The notes beneath the pieces were generated by a model, which saw only the letters and a program-made list of their open reading frames with translations, had not been told where the DNA came from and searched no databases. A DNA stretch of 64,000 nucleotides, taken from NCBI RefSeq assembly GCF_039535475.1, contig NZ_BAAAXG010000012.1, forward strand, positions 310,001-374,000, given 5' to 3'. Position numbers and translations under genes: made by a program. The stretch comes from Streptomyces showdoensis. Lineage in GTDB: Bacteria > Actinomycetota > Actinomycetes > Streptomycetales > Streptomycetaceae. Shown piece after piece: positions 8,152 through 17,474 of this stretch. Position 1 is the first letter of the stretch; the number at the start of each line of letters is the position of its first letter.

Positions 8152-9936
8152 TCACCCCAGGTCGAGCGCGTTGCGCAGGCCCAGCCGGTAGCGCAGCCGG
8201 TCGTGCCGCTTGAGGCCCTCCAGCTCCGGCGGGCGGAACAACGGCCGCACCGTGCAGCGGGCGGCGGTCGAGCCGGTGCGGTCGAGCAGCGCGTTCACGG
8301 CCTGGCGGGCGGAGGCGTTGGCGCCCTCCATGGTGGCCAGGTCGATGTCGACGGCCACGTAGTCGCCCGCGAGGTACAGGTTCGGGACCCGGGTGGCCGC
8401 CTTCGGGCGGTTGTGGAAGGTGCCCACCGGGTGGACGAGGAGCTGGTCCTCGTTGGTCGGGTTCGGCGTGCCGAGGCCGTCCACCCCGGGGTCCAGGAAC
8501 CAGGAGTGCAGCGCGCCGTCCTTCAGCACCGTGCGGCCCGTGTCGTTGAACGCGGCCTTCAGCTGGGCCCACACCTCCTTGGCGACCTCCGCGCGGGTGC
8601 ACTGCTTGGCTGTCTTGCCGTACAGGATGCCCGGCCGGTCCCACTCGGAGATGTCCACGGACAGACAGTCGACGACCGCTCCGTCGCCGTAGTCGGCGGC
8701 GAAGTCCCGGGTGGGCCAGTGCCGGGCCTGCTGGATCGCGGTCAGGGACCAGGGCGAGTCGATGCAGTTGGCGTGCCCGGCGAGCAGCGGGGCGCTCTCC
8801 GTCAGATAGAACTGGATGCCGGTCATCCAGTCCGTCTCCAGCGCGTCGCAGCGGGCCAGCTGCGGGTCGGCCGCGCGGAGCGCGGCGCCCCAGGTCCGGC
8901 GGGCGTGCTCGACCGGCATGGCGGACACGTAGTGGTCCGCGGTCACGCGGCGGCGGACCCCCTGTGGATCCTCGGCCAGCACCGCCGCGATCCGCCCGGC
9001 CCCGGCGTCGTAGTCCAGCTCCCGCACGGTCCAGCCGACCCGGAACTCCACCCCGAGGCCCGTCAGATGGGTCACCCAGGGGTCGATCCACGCCTCGTTG
9101 GTGGGCAGGTCCAGGATCCGGTCCAGGGGCCCGTCGGCGCCCCGCCCCAGCGCGTTGAAGGCGAAGGCCTCCAGCAGGGTGGCGACCGTGCGCGTACTGG
9201 CCTCCTCCGCCTTGGTGGCCACGATGTTGCGGGTGAGCCCCACGGCCAGGATGCGCTGGTAGTCGTAGCTCATCCGCTCGGCCCGCAGGAACTCCCACCA
9301 GGGCGTGCGCTCCCAGGTGTCGTCCCGCCGCTCCTGGCAGCTGGTGAGGAAGACCAGGAAGCGGTCCACGAAGTACGCCGCCTCGTGGAGGGGGATGGAG
9401 CGGGCGGTTTCCAGGAGCGCGGTCAGTGCCCGGCGGATCTCGTCGAGGGTGAGCTCGGCCGGGCGGTGGCCGGGCCAGGGCAGCGGGATGCGCAGGTCCT
9501 CGCGGCCGGTCCGGGAGAAGGACATCTCGGCGGGGGCCACCAGGTTGTCCCACACCCCGTTGGCGTTGCCGGGGAAGGGAATGCGCCGGAGCGTGTCGGG
9601 GAGGTTGTGGTAGATGCCGGGGATGAAGCGGAAGCCGTGTTCGGCGGGGAGCGGGCGGCGCCCGCCGCGGGCGCTCTCCGGCACGTCCATGGAGCGGGCC
9701 TTGCCGCCCAGCGCCCGGCGCTCGTAGACGGTCACGCGGTAGCCGCGCTCGGCCAGTTCGTGGGCCGCGGTCAGCCCCGCGACCCCGCCGCCCAGCACGG
9801 CGACGGAGAGCGGCGCCGGAGCCTCCGCCGCGCGCGCCGGCCCGGCGCCGACGGCGACCGCCGAGGTGACCGCGGCTCCCGTGACGGCGGCCGCGCCCGC
9901 CACGAATCCGCGCCGCGAGGTGCCCGTACGCTCCAT
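8152..9936 (-). CDS. Tat-exported FAD-dependent oxidoreductase (amine oxidase / phytoene desaturase fold)
   Basis: 594 residues. The N-terminus has a twin-arginine signal (TSRRGFVAGAAAVTGAAV), so a folded flavoprotein is exported. A dinucleotide motif follows (VAVLGGGVAGLTAAHELAERGYRVTVYERR), then GGKARS as in phytoene desaturases and hydroxysqualene dehydroxylases. The C-terminus has the second FAD contact (NLYLAGDYVAVDIDLATMEGA). The ATG at 9936 is preferred over an upstream start because AAAGGGG precedes it and the twin-arginine motif is then at the right distance. No carotenoid or hopanoid genes adjoin, so the substrate is open. Confidence 0.85.
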   Translation of the reverse strand: MERTGTSRRGFVAGAAAVTGAAVTSAVAVGAGPARAAEAPAPLSVAVLGGGVAGLTAAHELAERGYRVTVYERRALGGKARSMDVPESARGGRRPLPAEHGFRFIPGIYHNLPDTLRRIPFPGNANGVWDNLVAPAEMSFSRTGREDLRIPLPWPGHRPAELTLDEIRRALTALLETARSIPLHEAAYFVDRFLVFLTSCQERRDDTWERTPWWEFLRAERMSYDYQRILAVGLTRNIVATKAEEASTRTVATLLEAFAFNALGRGADGPLDRILDLPTNEAWIDPWVTHLTGLGVEFRVGWTVRELDYDAGAGRIAAVLAEDPQGVRRRVTADHYVSAMPVEHARRTWGAALRAADPQLARCDALETDWMTGIQFYLTESAPLLAGHANCIDSPWSLTAIQQARHWPTRDFAADYGDGAVVDCLSVDISEWDRPGILYGKTAKQCTRAEVAKEVWAQLKAAFNDTGRTVLKDGALHSWFLDPGVDGLGTPNPTNEDQLLVHPVGTFHNRPKAATRVPNLYLAGDYVAVDIDLATMEGANASARQAVNALLDRTGSTAARCTVRPLFRPPELEGLKRHDRLRYRLGLRNALDLG

Positions 9937-9947
9937 GCCCCACCCCT

Positions 9948-9960
9948 TTACCGCCGGTAA
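9948..9960. promoter_or_regulatory. small perfect dyad upstream of the FAD oxidoreductase
   Basis: TTACCG-C-CGGTAA abuts the ribosome site of the leftward gene. It could be an operator, but no regulator is adjacent. Confidence 0.3.
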
Positions 9961-10065
9961 CAGTACGGTCCGGCGCAGGAGCATAGAGGCGGCCCCCGGA
10001 CACCGGAAGCACCGTGCGGGCGACCGCTCCGCACATGGCGCGATCCCGCCCCCGCCCCCGCACGG

Positions 10066-10071
10066 GACAAT
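10066..10071 (+). promoter_or_regulatory. -10 box, leaderless promoter of the YchJ-like gene
   Basis: GACAAT six bases before the ATG at 10078. Confidence 0.45.
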
Positions 10072-10077
10072 GGGCGC

Positions 10078-10518
10078 ATGTCCCGACGCAACGCCCGCAC
10101 CACGCCGGCCCGCCCCGCGCGCCCCGCCCTCACCCCCGACTCACCCTGCCCCTGCGGCCTCGACGCCCCCTACGGCGCGTGCTGCGGCCGCTTCCACGCC
10201 GGACCGGCCACCGCGCCCACCGCCGAACTGCTCATGCGCTCCCGGTACAGCGCCTTCGTCGCCCGCGACGAGCCGTACCTGCTGCGCACCTGGGCACCGC
10301 GGACCCGGCCCGCCGACGTGGACTTCGACCCGGCGCTGCGCTGGACCGGCCTGGACATCGAGGAGACCGGCGACGGCACCCCCTTCCACCAGCACGGCAC
10401 CGTCACCTTCCGGGCCCGCTACCGCCAGGGCGGCGCGGCGGGCGAACTCCACGAACGGAGCCGCTTCGAGCGGCACGAGGGGGCGTGGGTGTACGTGGAC
10501 GGGGAGTTCCTGGACTGA
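10078..10518 (+). CDS. YchJ-family (UPF0225) SEC-C metal-binding protein
   Basis: 146 residues. The N-terminal CPCGLDAPYGACCGRFH motif (about 23-39) is a SEC-C zinc-binding knuckle, and the rest (LLMRSRYSAFVARDEPYLLRTW ... GELHERSRFERHEGAWVYVDG) is the NTF2-like YchJ domain. Both parts and the length match the family, whose cellular role is not established. The protein is cytosolic and the gene stands alone. A GACAAT box six bases upstream and the absence of a ribosome site suggest a leaderless message starting at this ATG. Confidence 0.88.
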   Translation: MSRRNARTTPARPARPALTPDSPCPCGLDAPYGACCGRFHAGPATAPTAELLMRSRYSAFVARDEPYLLRTWAPRTRPADVDFDPALRWTGLDIEETGDGTPFHQHGTVTFRARYRQGGAAGELHERSRFERHEGAWVYVDGEFLD

Positions 10519-10566
10519 GGCGGGGGAGGGGCGGCGGATCCGAGGTTCGGGTTCCGGGGTCCGGGG

Positions 10567-10608
10567 TCCCGTATCCGAGCTCCCAGGTCCCAGCTCCCGG
10601 ATACGGGA
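10567..10608. terminator. candidate bidirectional terminator
   Basis: An 11-bp perfect inverted repeat (TCCCGTATCCG / CGGATACGGGA) with a 20-base loop. It lies between convergent genes, but the loop is long and there is no T tract. Confidence 0.5.
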
Positions 10609-10615
10609 TCGGAGC

Positions 10616-12709
10616 TCACCGCGCCGCCGCGCCCACCGTCTCCTGCTCCCGTCGCGGCAGCCCCTGCGCCAGGTCCTCCGCGATCAGCTTCTTCGCGATG
10701 GCGTCCGTCGCGGCCCGCAGCTCCGGGCCGCTGGGCCGGCCGCTCTCCTGCTCGACCCGGTCGCTCAGCCAGTCGCCCCACGCCCGCGTGATGACCTCCG
10801 CCTCGCGCTTCCCGGCGGAGGTGTGGGAGAGCAGGTTGCCGTCCCGGGTGAGGAAACCCTCCTCGACCATGCGCTGGAAGACCGGCAGCAGGACCTCGGG
10901 CGGGACCCGGCGGCCCGCCGAGATCAGGCCGAGGCTCGCGTGCCCGACCAGCCGGGTGAAGAGCTCCACCTGCATGACGGCCCACGCCCCGGCCGTGTCG
11001 AGCCGGGTGTCGGAGGCGGTGACGATCCGCCGGGCGGTCTCGAAGTCGGTCTTGCGGATGATCCGTCCCACGGCCAGCTCCAGGAGCTTGGCCGAGTCGC
11101 CGCTGCCGGTGGGGGAGGCGAAGCCCTCACCCATGTCGGGGGCGGAGGCGCGGGCGGTGTCCCGCAGCGGCACCTGCTTGAGGAAGAGCGCCACGACGAA
11201 ACCGACGGCGGCCACCGGCACGGTCCACAGGAAGACGGTGTGCAGCGTGTCCGCGTACGCCTGCACGATCGGCTCCGCCACCCCGTCCGGCAGCCCGTGC
11301 ACGCCCGCCGGGCTCTGCGAGGCCTTGGCGACGGCCGCCGGGTCCAGGCCCAGGCCCGCGCCGATCGCCGACGCCTCCGCCGCGCCCTCGGTGAGGTTGG
11401 GCCGCAGGGAGTTGGCGTAGATGGTGCCGAAGACGGCGGTGCCGAAGGAACTGCCCAGGGTACGGAAGAAGGTGACGCCCGAGGTGGCCGTGCCCAGGTC
11501 CGCGTAGTCGACGGTGTTCTGCACGGCGATGGTGAGCACCTGCATGCACAGGCCGATGCCGACGCCGAGCACGAACATGTACAGCGACTCCAGCCAGGTG
11601 CTGGTCTCGGGGCCCATCAGCGAGAGCAGGTACAGGCCCACGCCCATCACGAGGCAGCCGACGATCGGGAAGGTCCGGTAGTGGCCGGTCTTGCTGACGA
11701 CGTTGCCGCTGAAGACGGAGGCGATGAGCAGGCCGACGACCATGGGCAGGGTGCGGATGCCGGAGACCGTCGCCGAGTCCCCGTCGACGTACTGCAGATA
11801 GGTCGGCAGGAAGGTCATCGCGCCGAGCATCGCGAAACCGACGATGAAGCTCAGCACCGAGCAGACGGTGAAGACCGGATTGCCGAAGAGCCGCATCGGC
11901 AGCATCGGCTCGGCCGCGCGGGTCTCCACCCAGCAGAACAGCGCCAGGGCGATCAGCCCTCCGGCGAAGAGCCCGATGATGACGCCGGAGGTCCACGCGT
12001 ACTCGTTCCCGCCCCAGCTGGTGGCCAGGATCAGGGCACTGGAGCCCGCGGCGACGAACGCGATGCCCGCGTAGTCGATGACCGGGCGGCTCGCGGAGCG
12101 CACCGAGGGGATGGTGCGGGCGGCGGCGATGACGACCAGGATCGCGATCGGGACGTTGACGTAGAACGCCCAGCGCCAGCTCAGGTGGTCGGTGAACAGC
12201 CCGCCGAGGAGCGGCCCGATGACGGTCGAGACGCCGAACACCGCGCCGATGGCACCTTGGTACTTGCCGCGCTCGCGCAGCGGGATCACGTCGGCGATGA
12301 GCGCCATCGAGGTGACCATGAGGCCGCCGGCGCCGATGCCCTGCAGACCGCGCCACACGATCAGCAGCGTCATGTTGGTGGCCAGGCCGCACAGGAACGA
12401 GCCGGTGATGAAGACGATCGCGGAGATCTGGAAGATCACCTTGCGGCCGAAGAGATCGCCGAACTTGCCGACGAGCACGGTCGCGACGGTCTCGGCGAGG
12501 AGGTACGCGGTGACCACCCAGGACATGTGGGCGGCGCCGCCGAGGTCCGCGACGATCGTCGGCAGGGCGGTGCCCACGATCGTCTGGTCCAGGGCGGCCA
12601 GGAGCACGCCGAGCATGATCGTGCCGAAGACGATGTTGCGGCGTCGGCGGTCGAGCACGGGCGGCTCGGCGGCCTGGGGCGCGGGGGCGGCTTCGCTGGT
12701 GGTGGTCAC
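10616..12709 (-). CDS. 14-TM drug:H+ antiporter (MFS, DHA2) with C-terminal MarR-like domain
   Basis: 697 residues. Residues 1-520 are an EmrB/QacA-type major facilitator: hydrophobic helices throughout, motif A-like [10 protein letters not shown], motif C-like [16 protein letters not shown], and the charged [12 protein letters not shown] of TM1. About 170 further residues follow the last helix. They look like a winged-helix MarR domain: helices with [20 protein letters not shown], then [12 protein letters not shown] and [38 protein letters not shown], which reads as recognition helix plus wing. The tail would be cytoplasmic. It may be a regulatory or protein-binding module. No separate repressor gene is adjacent. 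Confidence 0.88.
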   Translation of the reverse strand: MTTTSEAAPAPQAAEPPVLDRRRRNIVFGTIMLGVLLAALDQTIVGTALPTIVADLGGAAHMSWVVTAYLLAETVATVLVGKFGDLFGRKVIFQISAIVFITGSFLCGLATNMTLLIVWRGLQGIGAGGLMVTSMALIADVIPLRERGKYQGAIGAVFGVSTVIGPLLGGLFTDHLSWRWAFYVNVPIAILVVIAAARTIPSVRSASRPVIDYAGIAFVAAGSSALILATSWGGNEYAWTSGVIIGLFAGGLIALALFCWVETRAAEPMLPMRLFGNPVFTVCSVLSFIVGFAMLGAMTFLPTYLQYVDGDSATVSGIRTLPMVVGLLIASVFSGNVVSKTGHYRTFPIVGCLVMGVGLYLLSLMGPETSTWLESLYMFVLGVGIGLCMQVLTIAVQNTVDYADLGTATSGVTFFRTLGSSFGTAVFGTIYANSLRPNLTEGAAEASAIGAGLGLDPAAVAKASQSPAGVHGLPDGVAEPIVQAYADTLHTVFLWTVPVAAVGFVVALFLKQVPLRDTARASAPDMGEGFASPTGSGDSAKLLELAVGRIIRKTDFETARRIVTASDTRLDTAGAWAVMQVELFTRLVGHASLGLISAGRRVPPEVLLPVFQRMVEEGFLTRDGNLLSHTSAGKREAEVITRAWGDWLSDRVEQESGRPSGPELRAATDAIAKKLIAEDLAQGLPRREQETVGAAAR

Positions 12710-12853
12710 TCTCGCAGCCTCACACCGACGGCGGCGTCCCGCATGTGGGGTACGTCCGAACCGGTGCGGGGACGGGGCCGCGCCCCGAATGGCCGAGAGC
12801 CGCGGGGTGTTCGCCGTGGCGCCGGGGAACGGCGTCCCTTCAGCCCCCGGGCG

Positions 12854-13111
12854 TCAGCACCCCGGGCGCACCGGCAGCTGCGGGTGGTGCTTGGCGAGCA
12901 CCTTGTTGGCCCGGGCCAGCGCGGCCAGCGCGTGCTCGCGGTCGGCCCGGTCCTCGGCGCACAGCGGCCCCCGGAAGCGGTACACCTCGCGCGCCGCGCA
13001 GTCGGCGTCGACCTCGGCCTGGAGCACGTGCAGTGGCAGGCAGGACCCGATCAGCGCGGCGACGCGGTCGGGGATCGGGACGGGTACCAGGGGCGAGGGC
13101 GAGGCGATCAC
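12854..13111 (-). CDS. small unknown protein
   Basis: 85 residues from the GTG at 13111, which has AAGGA seven bases upstream. The only longer alternative start (13210) lacks a ribosome site. The protein is soluble with four cysteines (CLP, DADC, GPLC, RPGC) and a helical, Arg/Ala-rich centre (RADREHALAALARANKVLAKHHPQ). I recognise no family. It follows the MFS exporter gene in the opposite reading order with a 144-bp gap, so co-transcription is uncertain. Confidence 0.55.
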   Translation of the reverse strand: MIASPSPLVPVPIPDRVAALIGSCLPLHVLQAEVDADCAAREVYRFRGPLCAEDRADREHALAALARANKVLAKHHPQLPVRPGC

Positions 13112-13367
13112 GGTCAGTCCTTGTGGGTCTGTCGGGCGGGAGAGGTTCTCCCCTCCATACGTACCGGATCGCGGTAGCGGTTCGACGACGGGTCCGTCAC
13201 CGCGCGGCAACGCCCCCGCGCCGCTTTCGGCGAGCCGTACGGGCCCGGCGGCCGGACCGCGCGGCGTCGTCGCAGGTACACCCCGGTGCAGACACCGGAT
13301 CGTTCACCAGTTCACCGAACGCAAATGCGGGGAAAGGGAGTTGCCGCGCTCCCGGGTGTGGGGCATC

Positions 13368-14426
13368 TCACCCCAGGATCGCGTTCAGGTCGTACGAGAC
13401 CGGCTCCTCCAGCTGCCCGTAGCCGCAGGACTCCGGGGTGCGGTCCGGGCGCCAGCGCTTGAACTGCGCGGTGTGCCGGAACCGGTCGCCCTCCATGTGG
13501 TCGTACCCCACCTCGCAGACCCGCTCCGGGCGCAGTGCCACCCAGGACAAGTCCTTCTTGCCCGACCAGCGGCTCGGCGCGCCCGGCAGCCGCGCCCCCT
13601 CGTGGGCCGACTCGTCCGTCCAGGCCGCCCAGGGGTGCCCGTCGGGCGGGTCCATCCGCAGCGGTTCCAGCTCCTCGACCAGCTCCGCCCGCCGCTTCGC
13701 GGTGAAGGCGGCGCAGACGCCCACGTGCTGGAGGGCGCCCCCGGCGTCGTACAGGCCGAGCAGCAGCGAGCCCACGACCGGGCCGCTCTTGTGGAGGCGG
13801 TACCCGGCCACGACCACGTCGGCCGTGCGCTCGTGCTTGATCTTGTACATCAGCCGGGCGTCCGGCCGGTAGGGCAGATCGAGGGGCTTGGCGATCACGC
13901 CGTCCAGACCGGCGCCCTCGTACTGCTCGAACCAGCGCGCCGCGAGCTCCGGATCGCGGGTGGCGGGGGCGAGGTGCACCGGGGCGTCCACTCCGGCGAG
14001 GGCCGCTTCGAGGCCGGCCCGGCGCTCGGCGAGCGGCGTGTCGAGGAAGGCGTCGTCACCGAGGGCCAGCAGATCGAAGGCGATGAAGCGGGCGGGGGTC
14101 GTCTCCGCGAGCATCCGCACCCGCGACGCCGCCGGATGGATGCGTTCGCTGAGCCGGTCGAAGTCGAGCCGGCCGCCGTGCTCGACGACGATCTCCCCGT
14201 CCACCACGCAGCGCTCGGGGAGCCGGGCGAGCAGCGCGTCGACGAGCTCGGGGAAGTAGCGGGTCAGCGGCTTGCCCGTACGGCTGCCGATGAACAGCTC
14301 CGGCCCGTCCCGGTGCACCAGGGCGCGGAAGCCGTCCCACTTGGCCTCGTACTGCATCCCGGGCGGGATCCGCTTCACGGCCTTCGCCAGCATCGGCTTC
14401 ACGGGCGGCATCACCGGCAGGTCCAT
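13368..14426 (-). CDS. ATP-dependent DNA ligase (LigC/LigD ligase-domain type)
   Basis: 352 residues, the size of stand-alone actinobacterial ATP-dependent ligases. Motif I is EAKWDG with the adenylated Lys at 29. Motif III (FIAFDLLAL), motif IV (GLDGVIAKPLD) and motif V (MYKIKHERTADVVVAGY) follow in order, then an OB-fold domain. It seals nicks or ends during repair. It is divergent from a LigD-type polymerase gene only 95 bp away, the common split arrangement of bacterial non-homologous end joining. A TAGAAT -10 lies six bases before the ATG, so it is leaderless and the start is firm. No Ku gene is in the window. Confidence 0.92.
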   Translation of the reverse strand: MDLPVMPPVKPMLAKAVKRIPPGMQYEAKWDGFRALVHRDGPELFIGSRTGKPLTRYFPELVDALLARLPERCVVDGEIVVEHGGRLDFDRLSERIHPAASRVRMLAETTPARFIAFDLLALGDDAFLDTPLAERRAGLEAALAGVDAPVHLAPATRDPELAARWFEQYEGAGLDGVIAKPLDLPYRPDARLMYKIKHERTADVVVAGYRLHKSGPVVGSLLLGLYDAGGALQHVGVCAAFTAKRRAELVEELEPLRMDPPDGHPWAAWTDESAHEGARLPGAPSRWSGKKDLSWVALRPERVCEVGYDHMEGDRFRHTAQFKRWRPDRTPESCGYGQLEEPVSYDLNAILG

Positions 14427-14432
14427 GCCGCG

Positions 14433-14514
14433 ATTCTAGAGACCTTTCGTGGAAAACATGCCGATACGAGACGGTCGAGGCCGATATGCGGCTTACGTTC
14501 CTCCGGCCTAGGCT
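14433..14514. promoter_or_regulatory. divergent leaderless promoters of the end-joining pair
   Basis: TAGAAT (minus strand, 14433-14438) lies six bases before the ligase ATG. TAGGCT (plus strand, 14509-14514) lies seven bases before the polymerase ATG. Neither gene has a ribosome site and no convincing -35 is visible, so an activator or alternative sigma factor is possible. Confidence 0.6.
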
Positions 14515-14521
14515 GACCGCC

Positions 14522-15550
14522 ATGGCAGGCAAGGCGGACGCGGTGGAGCTCGAGGTCGGCGACCGGACCGTGCGGGTGTCCCATCCGGACAAGGTGTACT
14601 TTCCCGAGCCCGGCTACACCAAGCTGGACATGGTCCGCTACTACCTCGCGGTCGGCGACGGCATCACCCGCGCCCTGCGGAACCGCCCCACCACGCTGGA
14701 GCGCTACCCCGACGGGGTGACGGGGGAGTCCTTCTTCCAGAAGCGGGCGCCGAAGTACCTCCCGGACTGGATCCCGACGGCCCACATCACCTTCCCCAGC
14801 GGCCGCTCGGCCGACGAGATGTGCCCGACCGAGCCGGCCGCCGTGCTGTGGGCGGCCAACCTGGGCGCCGTCACCTTCCACCCCTGGCCGGTGCGCCGGG
14901 AGGACACCGACCACCCCGACGAACTCCGCATCGACCTCGACCCCCAGCCCGGCACCGACTACGGGGACGCCGTCCGCGCGGCCCACGAGCTGCGGGCCGT
15001 CCTCGACGAGCACGGGCTGCGCGGCTGGCCGAAGACCTCCGGCGGGCGGGGGCTGCACGTCTTCGTGCCGATCCTGCCGAACTGGACCTTCACGCAGGTC
15101 AGGCGCGCCGCGATCGCCTGCGGGCGGGAGCTGGAGCGGCGGATGCCGGACCGGGTCACGATCAAGTGGTGGAAGGAGGAGCGCGGGGAGCGGATCTTCG
15201 TGGACTACAACCAGACCGCCCGCGACCGCACGATCGCCTCCGCCTACTCCGTCCGCCCCCGTCCGCACGCCCCCGTCTCCGCACCGCTGCGCTGGGACGA
15301 GGTCGACGACGCCGTGCCGCGGGACTTCGACATCCGCACGATGCCGGAGCGGTACGCCGAACTCGGCGACGTGCACGCGGACATGGACGACGAGCGCTTC
15401 GACCTGGAGCCGCTCCTGGAGCTGGCCCGCCGCGACGAGGCGGACCACGGCCTGGGCGATCTCCCCTATCCGCCGGAGTACCCGAAGATGCCGGGCGAGC
15501 CGAAGCGGGTCCAGCCGAGCCGGGCGAAGAAGGAACCCGGGGCGAAGTAG
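14522..15550 (+). CDS. ligD: LigD-type primase-polymerase domain protein (NHEJ)
   Basis: 342 residues, a stand-alone archaeo-eukaryotic-primase-like polymerase (PolDom) of bacterial end joining. Catalytic residues are all visible: IDLDP with Asp138 and Asp140, TSGGRGLHVF with His179, and IFVDYN with Asp228. It adds ribo- or deoxynucleotides at broken ends before ligation. The stop codon is odd: TAG at 15548-15550 sits where the surrounding 18-bp repeats have AAG. The family's Lys-rich tail thus seems cut short by a single A-to-T change, and reading on would add a KKEAGA-type repeat. The core domain is intact, so activity should remain. Confidence 0.9.
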   Translation: MAGKADAVELEVGDRTVRVSHPDKVYFPEPGYTKLDMVRYYLAVGDGITRALRNRPTTLERYPDGVTGESFFQKRAPKYLPDWIPTAHITFPSGRSADEMCPTEPAAVLWAANLGAVTFHPWPVRREDTDHPDELRIDLDPQPGTDYGDAVRAAHELRAVLDEHGLRGWPKTSGGRGLHVFVPILPNWTFTQVRRAAIACGRELERRMPDRVTIKWWKEERGERIFVDYNQTARDRTIASAYSVRPRPHAPVSAPLRWDEVDDAVPRDFDIRTMPERYAELGDVHADMDDERFDLEPLLELARRDEADHGLGDLPYPPEYPKMPGEPKRVQPSRAKKEPGAK

Positions 15551-15663
15551 GAAGCCGGGGCGAAGAAGGAAGCCGGGGCGAAGAAGGAAGCCGGGGGCGA
15601 AGAAGGATGCCGGGGGTGAAGAAGGAAGCCGGGGGCGAAGAAGGATGCCGGGGGTGAAGAAGG
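15525..15663 (+). repeat. 18/19-bp tandem repeat over and after the polymerase stop
   Basis: About seven and a half head-to-tail copies of CGAAGAAGGAAGCCGGGG. The first three units are 18 bp (15525, 15543, 15561) and keep the reading frame. From 15579 the units are 19 bp, with a fifth G, and alternate between GAAGCC...C and GATGCC...T forms. The remainder of 15551-15782 holds degenerate G-rich copies and no gene. Confidence 0.9.
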
Positions 15664-15782
15664 AGCTCCCGACGACGGGGGAGCCTCAGGCGAAGGGGGA
15701 CCCCGAGTGACGGGGGAGCCCCAGTGACGGGGTGAGCGTCCGTCGGCCCGCCGGGGCCGGACTCCACGGCACCCGCGCACCA

Positions 15783-15812
15783 CTGAAACTATACGAACGA
15801 TCGTGCTAGCAT
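15783..15812 (+). promoter_or_regulatory. hydrolase promoter with TetR-type operator in the spacer
   Basis: CTGAAA (15783-15788), 18 bp, TAGCAT (15807-15812). The spacer holds an imperfect dyad centred on ACGA|TCGT (15797-15804) whose half-sites each match seven of ten bases of the perfect TetR-gene operator at 17482-17503. Confidence 0.65.
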
Positions 15813-15854
15813 TTTTCTGTCGAGGGTGAGCGAGAACGATCGAGGAGATCCGGC

Positions 15855-16778
15855 ATGATTCCGAAGGCTCTGCTGGTCCGCGCCACGAGCACCGCGCTGA
15901 ACGCCGCCGCGCACGTTGCCCCCGGCCCCACCGGGCGGGCCGTCTTCCACCTCTTCGTCCGCCCGCTCGGCCGGGCCCGCGTCAAACCCGCGGAGGAACG
16001 GCTGATGGCCGCCGCCCGCGTCGACCGGATGCGGGTCGCGGGCAAGGAGGTCGTCACGTACGCCTGGGGCGACGGCGAGCGGCCCGTGCTGCTCGTCCAC
16101 GGCTGGTCCTCGCGCGGCTCGCGCCTCGCCGCCTTCGCCGAGGCCCTGCTGGCCCGCGGCTACAGCCCGGTCGCCTTCGACGCCCCCGGGAACGGGGACG
16201 CGTCCGGCCGGGCGAGCAACATCATCGAGTACCGCGAGATCATCCGGCGGCTGCACGCCCGGCACGGCGACTTCGACGCCGTCGTCGCCCACTCCTTCGG
16301 CGTCGTCGCCGCCCTCTTCGCCCTCCGCGACGGCGTCCGGACGGGCCGCTTCGTCGGCATCGCGGGGGTCGGCTCCTTCGGCCTGCTCACCGCCGCCTTC
16401 CAGGGCATGACCGGCTTCGGCGACCGTGCGCTCGGCGCGATGCGCCGCCATGTCGAACGGAAGCTCGCACCCGAAGAGCCCGGCGTCTGGGGGCACTTCG
16501 ACGCCTCCTGGCGGCCCGAGGACCTCGGTGCGCCCGTCCTGCTGATCCACGACGAGTCCGACGGCCTGGTGCCGCTCGCCCACGCGCACGCCATCCGGAA
16601 GGCGCACGGGGAGCGCGCCCGCCTGGTGGTCACCCGGGGGCTCGGCCACCGGCGCATCCTGACGGACCCTCAGGTCGTCGCCGAGGCGATGGAGTTCATC
16701 AGCGCTCCGGCATCGGCATCGGCATCGGCGCCGGTGGCGGTGCCCGCCCCGACGGAGGCGGCCGTCGGCTCCCGCTGA
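15855..16778 (+). CDS. alpha/beta-hydrolase
   Basis: 307 residues. The oxyanion-type HGWSS follows strand 3 (about 82-86), the nucleophile elbow is AHSFGV with Ser147, the acid is in LLIHDESDGLVP, and the base is the His of GLGHRRIL. The fold and order are complete. The N-terminus is a short amphipathic helix, not a clear signal. GAGGAG lies seven bases before the ATG. The last 20 residues are Ala/Ser/Pro repeats from a GCATCG microsatellite. The operator in its promoter ties it to the convergent TetR gene, suggesting induction by its substrate or a related lipid or ester. Confidence 0.88.
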   Translation: MIPKALLVRATSTALNAAAHVAPGPTGRAVFHLFVRPLGRARVKPAEERLMAAARVDRMRVAGKEVVTYAWGDGERPVLLVHGWSSRGSRLAAFAEALLARGYSPVAFDAPGNGDASGRASNIIEYREIIRRLHARHGDFDAVVAHSFGVVAALFALRDGVRTGRFVGIAGVGSFGLLTAAFQGMTGFGDRALGAMRRHVERKLAPEEPGVWGHFDASWRPEDLGAPVLLIHDESDGLVPLAHAHAIRKAHGERARLVVTRGLGHRRILTDPQVVAEAMEFISAPASASASAPVAVPAPTEAAVGSR

Positions 16779-16784
16779 CCTCGG

Positions 16785-16806
16785 CGCCCACCCCCTCCGG
16801 TGGGCG
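16785..16806. terminator. bidirectional terminator
   Basis: Eight-bp perfect stem CGCCCACC / GGTGGGCG with a six-base loop, between the convergent hydrolase and TetR genes. Confidence 0.7.
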
Positions 16807-16811
16807 GGGCG

Positions 16812-17468
16812 TCAGGCCCCGGGGGCGTCGATCCCGTCCCGCGCCCCGTCCGTCGCCTCGGCCCGCAGGCGGCGGGCGATGCCCCGTTCGGCCCGCTCGT
16901 ACGCCGAGGGGTCGGCGAACAGGACCGACTGGGCGTTGGCCGACTCCATCAGGGCGATGATCTCGAACGCGAGCTGCGCGGCGTCGGTGTCCGGCACGAA
17001 TCCGCCCGCCTGCCGGGCCTCCTCGACCGTCCGCTCCACGTAGCCGATCCAGTCCCGGCGGGCCTGCGCGATCGCGTCGTGGACCGGGCCCGTGCGGGCG
17101 TCGAACTCGGCGGAGACCGCGTAGAAGAAGCAGCCGCCCGCGAAGACCCGCTCCGCGGAGTAGGCGAGCCAGTTCCGGCACAGCGCCCACACCCTGCCGG
17201 GGCCGGGCGGGAGGTCGGCGAGCGGGGTGACGACCGCGCGGGCGAAGATCGCGGCGGCGGCCCGTACCGTGGCCAGCTGGAGCTCCTCCTTGGAGCCGAA
17301 CAGGGCGAAGACGCCGCTCTTGCTCAGCTTCAGCTCGGTGGCGATCCGCCCGAGCGACAGCCCCTCCAGGCCCTCGACCGAGGCGATGTCCATCGTGCGG
17401 CCCAGCACGAGCCGCCGGGTCTGGTTGCCGCGCTCGACGCGCCCGTCCGTCCTGGTGCTGCCGCTCAT
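16812..17468 (-). CDS. TetR-family repressor
   Basis: 218 residues. The N-terminal helix-turn-helix (about 33-62) reads GLEGLSLGRIATELKLSKSGVFALFGSKEEL, a textbook TetR motif. The C-terminal domain with GGCFFYAVSAEFDARTGPV resembles the TetR_C_6/YcdC-like class. The ATG at 17468 is supported by a TACGAT -10 six bases upstream (leaderless). A 22-bp perfect palindrome directly upstream of that -10 makes autorepression very likely, and a related dyad in the hydrolase promoter points to that gene as the target. Confidence 0.92.
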   Translation of the reverse strand: MSGSTRTDGRVERGNQTRRLVLGRTMDIASVEGLEGLSLGRIATELKLSKSGVFALFGSKEELQLATVRAAAAIFARAVVTPLADLPPGPGRVWALCRNWLAYSAERVFAGGCFFYAVSAEFDARTGPVHDAIAQARRDWIGYVERTVEEARQAGGFVPDTDAAQLAFEIIALMESANAQSVLFADPSAYERAERGIARRLRAEATDGARDGIDAPGA

Positions 17469-17474
17469 GACCCC

